Part shown: positions 27,303 to 36,108 of the stretch, in pieces
Position numbering within the stretch: position 1 is the first letter of the stretch
Layout: each line of letters opens with the position of its first letter
Position numbers and translations under genes: made by a program
The notes under the pieces: generated by a model
The model's database searches: none
What the model was told of the DNA's origin: nothing
The model's input: only the letters and a program-made list of their open reading frames with translations
Source of the DNA: Agarivorans albus
GTDB lineage: Bacteria > Pseudomonadota > Gammaproteobacteria > Enterobacterales > Celerinatantimonadaceae
Direction: 5' to 3'
Assembly (NCBI RefSeq): GCF_019670105.1
Contig: NZ_AP023032.1
Location: 1,057,501 to 1,121,500 of the forward strand
DNA length: 64,000 bases

Positions 27303-27539
27303 ATGGCTTATTTTTTGGTGACATTCATTTTCTTCATGGTGGTAATTGCCGCTATGGCTGTGGGCTACATTTTCCAAAAGAAAACCATTAGCGGAAGCTG
27401 TGGCGGAATTGCTTCTTTAGGCATCGAAAAAGTGTGTGACTGCCCCGAGCCTTGCGATAAGCGCAAAGCTAAAATGGCCTTGGTTGAGCAGAAGAAAAAG
27501 GCTCGCCAAGCCATGTTAGATGAGCATCGAATTATCTAA
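27303..27539 (+). CDS. nqrM: Na+-NQR maturation factor NqrM
   Basis: A 78-residue protein of the former DUF539 family: one N-terminal membrane helix, then a cysteine cluster (Cys33, 45, 47, 51 in SCGG and CDCPEPC) and a charged helical tail. In Vibrio this factor is needed to build the iron site between NqrD and NqrE. AAGGAG precedes the ATG. It closes the operon and is followed by a strong terminator. Confidence 0.95.
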   Translation: MAYFLVTFIFFMVVIAAMAVGYIFQKKTISGSCGGIASLGIEKVCDCPEPCDKRKAKMALVEQKKKARQAMLDEHRII

Positions 27540-27560
27540 GGCTAACGGCTTTATCATTTA

Positions 27561-27590
27561 AAAAAAACAGCGCCTTTGCGCTGTTTTTTT
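27561..27590 (+). terminator. Strong terminator of the nqr operon
   Basis: A long stem (A run plus CAGCGC, 27561-27573, against GCGCTG plus T run, 27578-27590) with a CTTT loop. The A and T runs make it potentially active in both directions, although the next minus-strand gene is separated from it by the 27595-27757 repeat. Confidence 0.93.
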
Positions 27591-27594
27591 GTTT

Positions 27595-27757
27595 TATACC
27601 AATCACACTAAGTAAGTGATCAGAAATAACGCAGGAAAAATACTCGAGAATAAGACAGGATTTTGCGATAAGTAGTTATTCTACAATCAAAAATCGTAAC
27701 GCAGTTATCGAGAATTTTAACCAGATAGAATGAACAGTTACTTTGTACGATTGGTAT
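27595..27757. repeat. MITE-like inverted-repeat element
   Basis: A 163-base non-coding element with terminal inverted repeats: ATACCAATC at 27596-27604 and its complement GATTGGTAT at 27749-27757. The match extends inward to about 20 bases with three mismatches (AAGTAA in one arm, TTACTT in the other). I recall similar TATACCAATC...GATTGGTATA elements scattered between genes of marine gammaproteobacteria such as Shewanella and Vibrio, but could not search. It lies exactly between the nqr terminator and the stop codon of ggt. Confidence 0.65.
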
Positions 27758-27762
27758 TAGTG

Positions 27763-29502
27763 TTAGTCTCCTTTGGCTATTCCTTCACGCCTAGGATCGG
27801 CCGCACCTTCTAACCTATCGGGGTAGATCCTTATGCCTTGTAAACCCGAAGTCATATCTTTGATTTTGGTTTTGTAGCCTAAGGCTTCTAATGCTAATTG
27901 TTGATCTGCAGCGGCAGTATTGGCTTCCAACTCAAAGGTGCCAAAGCGATTGTTTAAGTGAGGCTGTTCAATAGCTTGTTGTAGGCTCATTCCCCAACTC
28001 AAGTGGTTAACTAAACTCTGCGCTACGTAGCCGATAATGCTACTACCGCCCGGTGAGCCAATGGCAATAATTGGCTGTTTGTTTTCCATAACAACGGTTG
28101 GCGCCATAGAAGAGCGGGGGCGTTTATTGGCAGCTACTCCGTTCGCCACTTTCTTGCCGTTTTTCTCAGCGACAAATGAGAAGTCAGTCAGCTGATTGTT
28201 AAGTAAGAACCCTTTTACAAATACTCTCGAACCAAAGGCATTCTCAATGCTACTGGTCATCGACAATACGTTGCCTTGGGCATCCACTATACTGATGTGA
28301 GTGGTAGAAGGAAGTTCTAGGCTTTGGTCCATACTGCGATAGGCGTTTAAAGGCAACTCGCCAGGGCTTACCGAGGTTAAGGCTTTATCCCCACTTAACA
28401 GCTTAGCGCGCTTGGCAAGGTACTCAGGGCTTAGTAAGTTGCTAAGTGGCACGTCGACAAAATCACTGTCGGCAAGGTAGGCGCCTCGGTCTGCAAAGGC
28501 TAGGCGAGAAGCATCACCGAGAATACGCCAGCTTTGTGGATTATTAGGTCCCCAATCTGCTAAGGGGTAATGCGCGGCAATACCGAGGATCTGTCCAACG
28601 GTGCTAGCGCCTGAACTCGGTGGCCCCATGCCACATATTGAGTATTGAAAGTAAGCAGAGCAAAGGGCAGGGCGCTGTTTTACTTGGTAATTTGCTAGAT
28701 CTTTTTCGCTAAGCAAGCCCGGATTGTCATTGAATTGACCAACAGCCGCAACAATTGCTTTGGCGGTATCACCTTGATAAAAACCTGAAGCGCCTTGCTC
28801 TGCGACCAACTTTAAGGTGCTAGCGTAATCAGGGTTTTGTAGTAAATGCCCTTCGCGTAAAGGCTCGGCTGAGTCATCAAAGAAGTAGTCGCGGCTAGTT
28901 GGGTAGCGACCGAGGCGTTCAGCGTCGCCAGCAATTAACTTAGCCAATCGCGGGCTCACTCTAAAGCCTTCTTTGGCTAAGCCGATTGCCGGTTTAAACA
29001 AATCTTGCCAATTGCTGCTACCGTAACGCTGATGCATTTCTTCAAACAGCGCGATAACTCCAGGTGTGCCTACTGAACGCCCACCCACCACTGCGTCATA
29101 AAACTTTAGCGGTTTACCTTGCTGGTCCAAAAACAAGCCAGCATCAACTTGTGAAGGGGCTGTTTCTCTGGCGTCAAAGGTGGTGAGTTGTTGCTTGGCT
29201 GCATCGTAATACACCACAAAAGCGCCGCCACCAATCCCTGAGGATTGCGGTTCAACCAAGCCTAGTACGCTTTGCACGGCAATCATTGCATCTACGGCGT
29301 TGCCACCTGCCTTTAGCACCTCATAACCGGCTTCAACCGCTAAGGGGTTAGCAGCCGACACCATGAATTTTTTGGCAGTGACCTCGGTCTTAGCCTGCAC
29401 TCCGCTGGCTAGCTCTGGGGCATAAGCATCGGCGCTTTGGCTATTTGAATAGCAAAAGCCGCTAATTATTAGGGTTGATGCCATGAGGTTGCGAGTAAAC
29501 AT
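27763..29502 (-). CDS. ggt: Gamma-glutamyltransferase
   Basis: A 579-residue periplasmic N-terminal-nucleophile hydrolase that hydrolyses glutathione and other gamma-glutamyl compounds. It is made as a precursor that cuts itself before the catalytic threonine, here Thr400 in the PSTTHISIVD motif. A signal peptide covers about residues 1-25. Other marks: GLVEPQSSGIGGGAF, CGMGPPSSG and IGSPGGSSIIGYV in the small subunit. It stands alone on the minus strand, with the MITE-like repeat 6 bases beyond its stop. Confidence 0.96.
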   Translation of the reverse strand: MFTRNLMASTLIISGFCYSNSQSADAYAPELASGVQAKTEVTAKKFMVSAANPLAVEAGYEVLKAGGNAVDAMIAVQSVLGLVEPQSSGIGGGAFVVYYDAAKQQLTTFDARETAPSQVDAGLFLDQQGKPLKFYDAVVGGRSVGTPGVIALFEEMHQRYGSSNWQDLFKPAIGLAKEGFRVSPRLAKLIAGDAERLGRYPTSRDYFFDDSAEPLREGHLLQNPDYASTLKLVAEQGASGFYQGDTAKAIVAAVGQFNDNPGLLSEKDLANYQVKQRPALCSAYFQYSICGMGPPSSGASTVGQILGIAAHYPLADWGPNNPQSWRILGDASRLAFADRGAYLADSDFVDVPLSNLLSPEYLAKRAKLLSGDKALTSVSPGELPLNAYRSMDQSLELPSTTHISIVDAQGNVLSMTSSIENAFGSRVFVKGFLLNNQLTDFSFVAEKNGKKVANGVAANKRPRSSMAPTVVMENKQPIIAIGSPGGSSIIGYVAQSLVNHLSWGMSLQQAIEQPHLNNRFGTFELEANTAAADQQLALEALGYKTKIKDMTSGLQGIRIYPDRLEGAADPRREGIAKGD

Positions 29503-29861
29503 GCTAAATCCTTTTTTAATGCGTATTTAGCCAGTGTAGCAGTCCATATATTAATCGCCATCGCTTGTTTATATGACTGAATTTACGCAGGTTTTTCTAT
29601 TTGTATGAGAATTGAGCACAGCGGTGACGTAGATAAGAGACAGCTTGAAGCCGCATAACTCGTCGGTTTTGGCTTTTATCACTATTTAGGTGTCGCCTGT
29701 AGGCGACGCTGGCATTTAAGTTGCGTCCCTGAATTTTGGTTAAGTTGTTGATTTTAATTGTTTTTTAAAAGTTGGTTCGACCTTTGCTATATGTAGTTCG
29801 TCAACCGCTAAACCTAGTTAGCGGCCATTTAGTGAAGTAGATGTTAAACAAGGAGTTTCTT
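29503..29861. other. Intergenic region between ggt and the EF-hand gene
   Basis: About 360 bases without a gene. Two hairpins are seen: GTGTCGCC/GGCGACGC (29690-29697 and 29702-29709) and CCGCTAA/TTAGCGG (29805-29811 and 29818-29824), the second in the probable 5' leader of the EF-hand gene. Promoters for both divergent genes must lie here but none stands out. Confidence 0.5.
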
Positions 29862-30122
29862 ATGAACTTGAAGTATAGCTTTCCAGTGTTAGCGCTATTT
29901 GTAGCCAGCCTAGCCTCGGCAAATAGTGAAGTGTTCAAAGACCTAGATACCAACCAAGATTTGGTGGTAAGCATGGAAGAAGCTGCCGAACTACCGATCC
30001 TTACTGAAGTATGGAGTGAGCTTGATACAGACCAGGATGGTGTATTAAGCCAAGCAGAATTCATAAACCTTGAAATTTCCGTTCAACCTGAAGACCCTGA
30101 AAACAGCGAAGTAGCTGAATAG
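29862..30122 (+). CDS. Small secreted EF-hand protein
   Basis: An 86-residue protein; ATG 29862 has AAGGAG at the right distance and gives a signal peptide ending near SLASAN. The mature part holds two EF-hand-like loops, DTNQDLVVSMEE (aligned imperfectly) and DTDQDGVLSQAE (good calcium-loop spacing), and an acidic tail. It probably binds calcium in the periplasm or outside. It is a single gene, closed by a bidirectional terminator. The biological role is unknown. Confidence 0.85.
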   Translation: MNLKYSFPVLALFVASLASANSEVFKDLDTNQDLVVSMEEAAELPILTEVWSELDTDQDGVLSQAEFINLEISVQPEDPENSEVAE

Positions 30123-30233
30123 TTAGTTCCTTTATGTTTTCGTGAACCGATCCAATTTTAGGACGCTGTCGGGGGCCAATTTTTCTGCGATTTGGTCTAG
30201 TTTGTAGCAGTTTTAATCCTCGATAATTTTCCA

Positions 30234-30268
30234 GCGCTTAAGTCTGTGCTAGCTTAAGCGCCTTTTTT
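30234..30268. terminator. Bidirectional terminator
   Basis: GCGCTTAAG (30234-30242) pairs perfectly with CTTAAGCGC (30253-30261) over a 10-base loop, followed by six T residues. It separates the converging EF-hand and ThrE-type genes; the T run favours the plus strand. Confidence 0.85.
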
Positions 30269-30270
30269 CT

Positions 30271-31548
30271 TTATAGCGAGCTACGTTGCGGTACCGCTAC
30301 GTTAGCAAATAAAATCCCCGCCACAATCGACATGAAAATCAAAAATGTTTGCGAACCAATATTGGGGATGCTCACCATTGACTCACCTAAAACCAATGAA
30401 TTTAAGCTGATATAAGCCTTACTACCCGGTACCAATAATACTATGCCTTGCAGCAATACCACCGATGCCGGAGACTTGGTTAACTTGGCAAATAGGTTTG
30501 CATAAACACCCACAATAAATGCCCCAACAAAAGGACCTAATGCTTCGCCTAGGTAGGCGCTGCCAGCAAAGGCAGCAGCATAGGCAATCACTCCCGAAAG
30601 AATGCCCCAAGGTAAATCTTTAGCGCGTACTTTAAATACCACGCTAAGGCCTAAGGATAACAACACCACACCTAGCCACTTAATCCACCAGGTGCTAACA
30701 AAGCTAGATTGAAGATCAACCTGCCCCCAAATTAGAGCACCAAAGGCCATGCCTAACACCGCGCCAAAATAGAGTTTAAACAACACCATAATGCCGTCCA
30801 TTACCCTTGCCGTACCCGATATTAGTTCGCGTGCTGCTAACTCACTTAAACCAAGGGTGAGCGATAAACCAGGAATGAAAATAATGATCGCCGAAAGCAC
30901 CACAATGGGAATGTTTACGTCTGGCACAAACTGAGAAATAGCCACGGCCACAAAGGAGCAGAGCAGCGCAGCTACCGGCTCTAAGGCTTCATGTACTCCT
31001 TTAGAGTGCTCGGCGCGATAAGCCAAATAAAATGAAATACAACTAAGCAAGCTCGACCAAATAATGGTGCTCCAATTAGCCGACATTAACATAGCAAATG
31101 CGCCGCCAGTAATGGCAAAAGCCAAGCAAATTACCCAAGGAGAGTGTAAGGCTGGCTGATTGGCCATTTGGTTTAGCCGCTCTATGGCCTCGGCCAAACT
31201 GATTTCTTCTTCGGTTACTTTTTTAACCAGTTGATTAGTGCGGGCCAATAAACCTAAATCGATTTCACCGGGCTTTACTCGCATCACATAGTTATATTCT
31301 TGAGTATCGTCTGGTGCCCAAAGTACAAAAGTGAGTGAGGTAGGAGTAACTAAAAAATAGCCATTTAGGCCTAAGGTCTCAGCGACATTACTTAGGTGTG
31401 ACTCTAAGCGAAACGCCGGCGTACCATATTTATGTAAGGCCTTGCCTAGCCTGATAATGAAATTACGTTTTACTTCAAAGCTTGATTGTTTCAATGCGGG
31501 GGCTAATTCTAAAAAGCGGATGCTTAATTGTATCTCACAGATTGGCAT
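30271..31548 (-). CDS. ThrE-type threonine/serine exporter family protein
   Basis: A 425-residue membrane protein. A soluble N-terminal domain (about 25-140; FIIRLGKALHKYGTPAFRLESHL) is followed by about ten hydrophobic helices in two halves, the layout of single-chain ThrE proteins whose halves correspond to YjjP and YjjB of E. coli. The family exports threonine, serine or small acids such as succinate. Notable loops: FIPGLSLTLGLSEL and VLLVPGSKAYI. The ATG 31548 lacks a clear RBS and a start up to 18 codons later is possible. It diverges from the malic enzyme gene over 150 bases. Confidence 0.85.
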   Translation of the reverse strand: MPICEIQLSIRFLELAPALKQSSFEVKRNFIIRLGKALHKYGTPAFRLESHLSNVAETLGLNGYFLVTPTSLTFVLWAPDDTQEYNYVMRVKPGEIDLGLLARTNQLVKKVTEEEISLAEAIERLNQMANQPALHSPWVICLAFAITGGAFAMLMSANWSTIIWSSLLSCISFYLAYRAEHSKGVHEALEPVAALLCSFVAVAISQFVPDVNIPIVVLSAIIIFIPGLSLTLGLSELAARELISGTARVMDGIMVLFKLYFGAVLGMAFGALIWGQVDLQSSFVSTWWIKWLGVVLLSLGLSVVFKVRAKDLPWGILSGVIAYAAAFAGSAYLGEALGPFVGAFIVGVYANLFAKLTKSPASVVLLQGIVLLVPGSKAYISLNSLVLGESMVSIPNIGSQTFLIFMSIVAGILFANVAVPQRSSL

Positions 31549-31699
31549 TTGGTGTAGTTGTCTTAAGATAAAAAACTCCTGCCGGCGTTGTAAACAGAGA
31601 AATTTTCCTATTTTTTAATGAAATAGCGTACAGAATCGGCCTGATCATTTATCATTTACAGTTAGCTAATTATTCTCACGTGCTGTCTCGGAGGACACC

Positions 31700-33415
31700 A
31701 TGGCCGCTGGTAAATATTTACGTTGGAAAGACGAAAACGGTAACGAGTTTCGCCCTGTTTCAATATCTGGTAACGCATTACTTAACGATCGTACTTTAAA
31801 TAAAAGCTCAGCTTTTAGTTTTGAAGAGCGCGAAGCCTTTAATTTGGCGGGCTTGTTGCCTCCTAAGCCGCAAACCTTTGAAGATCAATTAAAGCGTGTT
31901 TACCAAGGCTTTTTAAGTGCTTGTAGCGACATTGAGCAATACCAATACCTGCGCGCACTTCAAGACAGAAATGAAACCTTGTTTTATGCATTGGTATCTC
32001 GCCACATCGAAGAAATGGCGCCGATTATTTATACCCCAACAGTGGGTAAGGCCTGTCAGGAATTTAGCCATCGCTATCAAAAAGACCGCGGGTTATACAT
32101 TACCGCAGAGAATGTCGATCAAATGGGTGAGATGGCGCGTCACTTCGCCGGTAAAGATATTAAGATTATTGTGGTTACCGACAGCCAAGGTATTCTCGGC
32201 CTCGGTGATTTAGGTATTGGTGGCATGGGTATTCCTATTGGTAAATTGTCACTGTATACCTTAGGCGCGGGTATTCACCCTGCACGTTGTTTGCCGATTG
32301 CGCTTGATGTAGGTACCGATAATCAAGACTTACTCAACGATCCAATGTATTTAGGTCTTCCGCAAAAACGGATGCGTGGTCAAGAGTACCAAGACTTCAT
32401 CGAGAAGTTTGTGGCGCAAACTAAGCTGCACTTCCCTGAAGCAGTGTTGCAATGGGAAGACTTTAGTAAGTCTAATGCCTTCGATAACCTATCTAAGTAT
32501 GAAGACGAATTGCCATCATTTAACGATGATATTCAAGGCACCGGTTCCGTGGTATTGGCTGGCGTGATTGGCGCTACTAAGATTAAAAATGAAACCCTTG
32601 GTGAGCAAGTTTACGCTGTGTACGGCGCAGGCGCCGGCGGGGTAGGTGTTGCCGACCAAATATTTGCTGGCTTGCTTAAAGAGGGCATTAGCCACCAAGA
32701 GGCACGTGATCGTATTTTCATTCTAGACTCACGCGGAGTGGTTTTTGATAACCGTGAAGATCTTGATGAATACAAAAAACGTTACGCTAAGCCATTTGAA
32801 CTAGCCCAAAACTGGACGCTAGCCGAAGAAGGCAAGGCGAGTTTGGGTGAGCTTATCGATAATACGCCGGTTACCGTATTATTGGGTTGTAGTGGTGTAG
32901 GCGGTGCATTTAAAGAAAGCCACGTGAAAAAGATGCTGGAATACACCGATCGCCCGATGGTATTCCCGCTATCTAACCCAACAGACAACTGTGAAGCCCT
33001 GCCAGAAGATGTATACAAGTGGACCAATGGCCAAGCTATTGTGGCCACCGGTAGCCCCTTTGACGACGTAGATTACAACGGTAAAAACTACCGTATTGGT
33101 CAGGGTAACAATGTGTTTATCTTCCCAGCGGTTGGCCTTGCAACCATTGTTTCTGGCGTGAGCAAAATCACCATGGAAATGTTTACCACAGCGTCATTTG
33201 CTTTGGCTGAGTATGTATCTCAAGAAGACTTAGACAGCGGCTGTGTATTCCCAAGAATGCGTGAGCTAAAAGAAGTTTCTGGCTTTGTAGCTAAAGCGAT
33301 TTTAAAGCAAATTCAAGAAACTGATCCGCAAGGCTGTTTGAGTGGTAAAGACATCGACCAAGAAATTGCCGAACATATGTGGGAGCCTATTTACCTGCCA
33401 TATCGCAGAGTTTAA
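31700..33415 (+). CDS. maeA: NAD-dependent malic enzyme
   Basis: Oxidatively decarboxylates malate to pyruvate, reducing NAD+. The 571 residues match the E. coli SfcA/MaeA type in length and sequence: YTPTVGKACQEFSHRY, TDSQGILGLGDLGIGGMGI and FNDDIQGTGSVVLAGV (metal-binding aspartates), and the dinucleotide loop VYGAGAGGVGVAD. TCGGAGGA supplies a strong RBS. It is monocistronic with a clear terminator. NAD preference is by family, not proven here. Confidence 0.96.
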   Translation: MAAGKYLRWKDENGNEFRPVSISGNALLNDRTLNKSSAFSFEEREAFNLAGLLPPKPQTFEDQLKRVYQGFLSACSDIEQYQYLRALQDRNETLFYALVSRHIEEMAPIIYTPTVGKACQEFSHRYQKDRGLYITAENVDQMGEMARHFAGKDIKIIVVTDSQGILGLGDLGIGGMGIPIGKLSLYTLGAGIHPARCLPIALDVGTDNQDLLNDPMYLGLPQKRMRGQEYQDFIEKFVAQTKLHFPEAVLQWEDFSKSNAFDNLSKYEDELPSFNDDIQGTGSVVLAGVIGATKIKNETLGEQVYAVYGAGAGGVGVADQIFAGLLKEGISHQEARDRIFILDSRGVVFDNREDLDEYKKRYAKPFELAQNWTLAEEGKASLGELIDNTPVTVLLGCSGVGGAFKESHVKKMLEYTDRPMVFPLSNPTDNCEALPEDVYKWTNGQAIVATGSPFDDVDYNGKNYRIGQGNNVFIFPAVGLATIVSGVSKITMEMFTTASFALAEYVSQEDLDSGCVFPRMRELKEVSGFVAKAILKQIQETDPQGCLSGKDIDQEIAEHMWEPIYLPYRRV

Positions 33416-33446
33416 GGCCTTAACAATAAATTAGCTGTTAAGAATA

Positions 33447-33472
33447 AAAAGGAGCCAATGGGCTCCTTTTTT
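33447..33472. terminator. Terminator after the malic enzyme gene
   Basis: AAAAGGAGCC (33447-33456) pairs with GGCTCCTTTT (33461-33470) over AATG, ending in a T run; A residues on the left also give a T run on the minus strand, serving the converging gene at 33501. Confidence 0.92.
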
Positions 33473-33500
33473 GTGTGAAGAGTGGATGTAGGGTTTAGCC

Positions 33501-35243
33501 TTAGTTAGCAGTAATTTCCCATACTGTTAATGACCCACTTACTTCGTTACCTACCAACAACAATGGTTGGCTGGTTGGGCTGTTATCGGCGGCAACAAAT
33601 ACCAAGCTTTCTGGGGCTAAGTCACCAATACCATCATCAACGCTTAAACCTTCTGTTAGGTCACGGTTAATTACGTAGGTTTCGAACTTGCTGTTGTAAG
33701 GGTTAGTTACGTCGTAAACCATAATGCCGCCCATGCGCTCTAAACCAATAAAGGCGTAGGTTTTGTCGCCAACAGTGCCAACTGTTAGCGCTTCAGGCTC
33801 AGCGCCTTTGTTTTCTGAGCGAGAATCGCTTTCGTTCTCATCATCACCGTTGTTAAAGGCATTGCCGTGAAGCGCTGCAGTGATGCGACCAATTTCATCA
33901 CCAGAATCAAACACGATTAAACCATTTTGATCCCATACGGTGAACGAGCGAGCACCATAGGCTACGGCAGTTTCATACTCGCCATTGCCGTCGGCATCGC
34001 CCAGTACATTAGTTACGCGTAGGTCATCAATCTCGCCGCCGGCTTGCAGTGCTTCTAGCTTAGAGCCTGCTTGGGCGGTAAGGTTTTTAAGTTTTACTTC
34101 TTCAGTAAAAGCTAAGCAACCATCGTCTTCATCGTAGTCTTGACCACCCGCAGCAACACAGGCAGCTTCGTCGGCTACATCAAAGAAATACTCACGTGCA
34201 TCACCTTCGTTGGCAGTGATGAGGAACGGCGCACCATTCCACGAGAAAGAAGCAATAGTGTCTGGCATGTAAGCGCCGTATAAGCCGTCGTATTGGCCAA
34301 AGCTCACTGTGCCATCTTCGTTCCCGTCAAAGTTTAACCCTGACCAATCTTTATATCCCAAGCCGATAATTTGCACGCTGTTATCGCTTAAATCTACAAG
34401 TGCTAAGCCGTTGTTTTCTTGAAGCGTTACATAGGCCATGTCGTTGCTGGCGGTAATGTATTCAGGCTCTAAGTCTTGTGCAATAGTGGTGGCAATCACT
34501 TGGCCGTTTAAAGTACGACCACTTGGGTTAGGGAAGTGCAGCCCTTTAGCTTCAAGCTCACTTTGCATGCCGTTAAAGCTAGTAAAGTCGATGATAGTGG
34601 CGCTAGTCGCTGGTGTTCCATCAGTTACGCTAATGACAGCAATTGTGCCTTCAGGATCGTTGCTGTAATCGCCGCTTGGCTCACCTTCGTTAGCCACAAT
34701 TACTTTGCTGCCATCAGGCGTGAAAGTAACCATATCTGGCAAGTTTCCTACTTCAACAGCACTTAGGAATACTGGAGTGCCAGCGTTTAAACCATTGTAG
34801 AAAACAATGAAACCATTGTTGGCTTGCGCGTCGGCTTCAATGGCTACTGCCATTAAATCATTATGCACGGCAATGCTGTTGGCTCCGCCCAGAGCAACGC
34901 CATTGGCTTCGGTTGGTAAAGTTAGTGGGGTTGCGCTTAGGTTAGTATCGCTAGTTGGAGCACTTAATTGCTCAGAGCTAAGGCCAGAGGCATCAATCAT
35001 CTCAACCGTTGCGTCAGAGCTATTAATGGCATAAATAGTTTGAGTAGCAGCGTGGTATTGCAGGATCTCTGCAGCACCGTCTGGGTTTAATACTGCACGA
35101 CCAACCGGATTAAGCATGATGCTGCTAACAGCATCTGCACCAGGCTCACCGTTTAAACCATTTTGACCATCGTCACTACTACACGCTGTTAATGTTAGGC
35201 TAGAAATTACTGCCAATGAAACCAAGCTCTTCTTGAGCATCAT
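33501..35243 (-). CDS. Choice-of-anchor I type lipoprotein (beta-propeller-like)
   Basis: A 580-residue lipoprotein with lipobox LTAC near residue 21, then a collagen-like GLNGEPGA spacer and repeated beta-strand blades. Phrases such as LPDMVTFTPDGSKVIVANEGEPS, FLITANEGDAREY and KGAEPEALTVG are typical of choice-of-anchor I proteins, relatives of alkaline-phosphatase-associated and esterase-like propellers. Enzymatic activity is not established for the family, and I see no catalytic motif I can vouch for. It is monocistronic. The paired ATG ATG at 35243 follows GGGATATAAC. Confidence 0.8.
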   Translation of the reverse strand: MMLKKSLVSLAVISSLTLTACSSDDGQNGLNGEPGADAVSSIMLNPVGRAVLNPDGAAEILQYHAATQTIYAINSSDATVEMIDASGLSSEQLSAPTSDTNLSATPLTLPTEANGVALGGANSIAVHNDLMAVAIEADAQANNGFIVFYNGLNAGTPVFLSAVEVGNLPDMVTFTPDGSKVIVANEGEPSGDYSNDPEGTIAVISVTDGTPATSATIIDFTSFNGMQSELEAKGLHFPNPSGRTLNGQVIATTIAQDLEPEYITASNDMAYVTLQENNGLALVDLSDNSVQIIGLGYKDWSGLNFDGNEDGTVSFGQYDGLYGAYMPDTIASFSWNGAPFLITANEGDAREYFFDVADEAACVAAGGQDYDEDDGCLAFTEEVKLKNLTAQAGSKLEALQAGGEIDDLRVTNVLGDADGNGEYETAVAYGARSFTVWDQNGLIVFDSGDEIGRITAALHGNAFNNGDDENESDSRSENKGAEPEALTVGTVGDKTYAFIGLERMGGIMVYDVTNPYNSKFETYVINRDLTEGLSVDDGIGDLAPESLVFVAADNSPTSQPLLLVGNEVSGSLTVWEITAN

Positions 35244-35544
35244 GTTATATCCCTATAAATAGTTACAAATCGAAGGGCATTTTGTGTACTCAATGTGACT
35301 TTACGATGACGAAAATATGACAATCAATGAAATATTCCAATAAGGTAACGCGTGAACTTAAGCCTGAAAAATGTAGCGGTTCCTGCTGTATAAGTAATTG
35401 AATCTAAGAACTATTCTACCTGATCTATTTCACGCTTTAGTTTGATAAAGGTGGAACGATTGTGCTTTTCGTTTGATCTAAGCAAATTTGCCAGCCGTAA
35501 CCTTTCTCGAAACCTACGCAACTTAAGCTTGAAGGAAAGAGACA
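35244..35544. other. Divergent control region before the fasciclin gene
   Basis: About 300 bases between divergent genes. Near the fasciclin gene, TGATCT (35474-35479) and CGTAA (35496-35500), 16 bases apart, resemble the promoter class used by RpoE/ChrR-type (ECF11) sigma factors. A second TGATCTAT occurs further upstream (near 35420). Resemblance only. Confidence 0.3.
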
Positions 35545-36042
35545 ATGATTAAACGAATTGCAAGTGTATTTACTTTGATTATCACAACAATGACATTCTC
35601 GATGTTGGCTCAAGCTGGTCATCACGGCATGAAAAAGGACATTGTTGATGTAGCCGTCGAGAATGGCTCTTTTAATACTTTAGTTACCGCTGTGAAAGCC
35701 GCTGGATTGGTTGATACCTTAAAGGGAGATGGGCCTTTTACTGTGTTTGCTCCTACCGATGAAGCCTTCGCAAAATTGCCTGAAGGAACCGTGGAAATGT
35801 TACTCATGCCTGAGAACAAAGATAAGTTAATCGCCGTGCTTACTTACCATGTTGTAGCTGGAAAAGTCATGGCAGCCGATGTAGTTAACATTGATAGCGC
35901 TACAACCGTTCAAGGAGGAATGTTAGCTATTAGTACTAGCGGTGAATCGGTAATGATTAATAACGCAAAGGTAGTGGCTGCAGACGTAAAAGCTAGCAAC
36001 GGTGTGATTCATGTTGTCGACACCGTATTGTTACCAAAATAG
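35545..36042 (+). CDS. Secreted fasciclin (FAS1) domain protein
   Basis: A 165-residue protein with a signal peptide (to about AQAGHH) and one FAS1 domain, showing the conserved H1 stretch [17 protein letters not shown] and the H2-type motif [14 protein letters not shown]. Bacterial single-FAS1 proteins are surface or periplasmic adhesin-like proteins, and in marine proteobacteria some belong to singlet-oxygen (RpoE/ChrR) regulons. AAAGAGACA gives the RBS. A hairpin (36050-36074) follows. Specific role here is unknown. Confidence 0.92.
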   Translation: MIKRIASVFTLIITTMTFSMLAQAGHHGMKKDIVDVAVENGSFNTLVTAVKAAGLVDTLKGDGPFTVFAPTDEAFAKLPEGTVEMLLMPENKDKLIAVLTYHVVAGKVMAADVVNIDSATTVQGGMLAISTSGESVMINNAKVVAADVKASNGVIHVVDTVLLPK

Positions 36043-36049
36043 GCGTATC

Positions 36050-36074
36050 GGCAGGGCATAAATTAAACCCTGCC
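36050..36074. terminator. Hairpin between converging genes
   Basis: GGCAGGG (36050-36056) pairs with CCCTGCC (36068-36074) over an 11-base loop, followed by TAGTTT. Weak T run, so a terminator only by position. Confidence 0.55.
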
Positions 36075-36108
36075 TAGTTTCTGGAATAAAGCCGCTCTTA
36101 AAGGTTTG

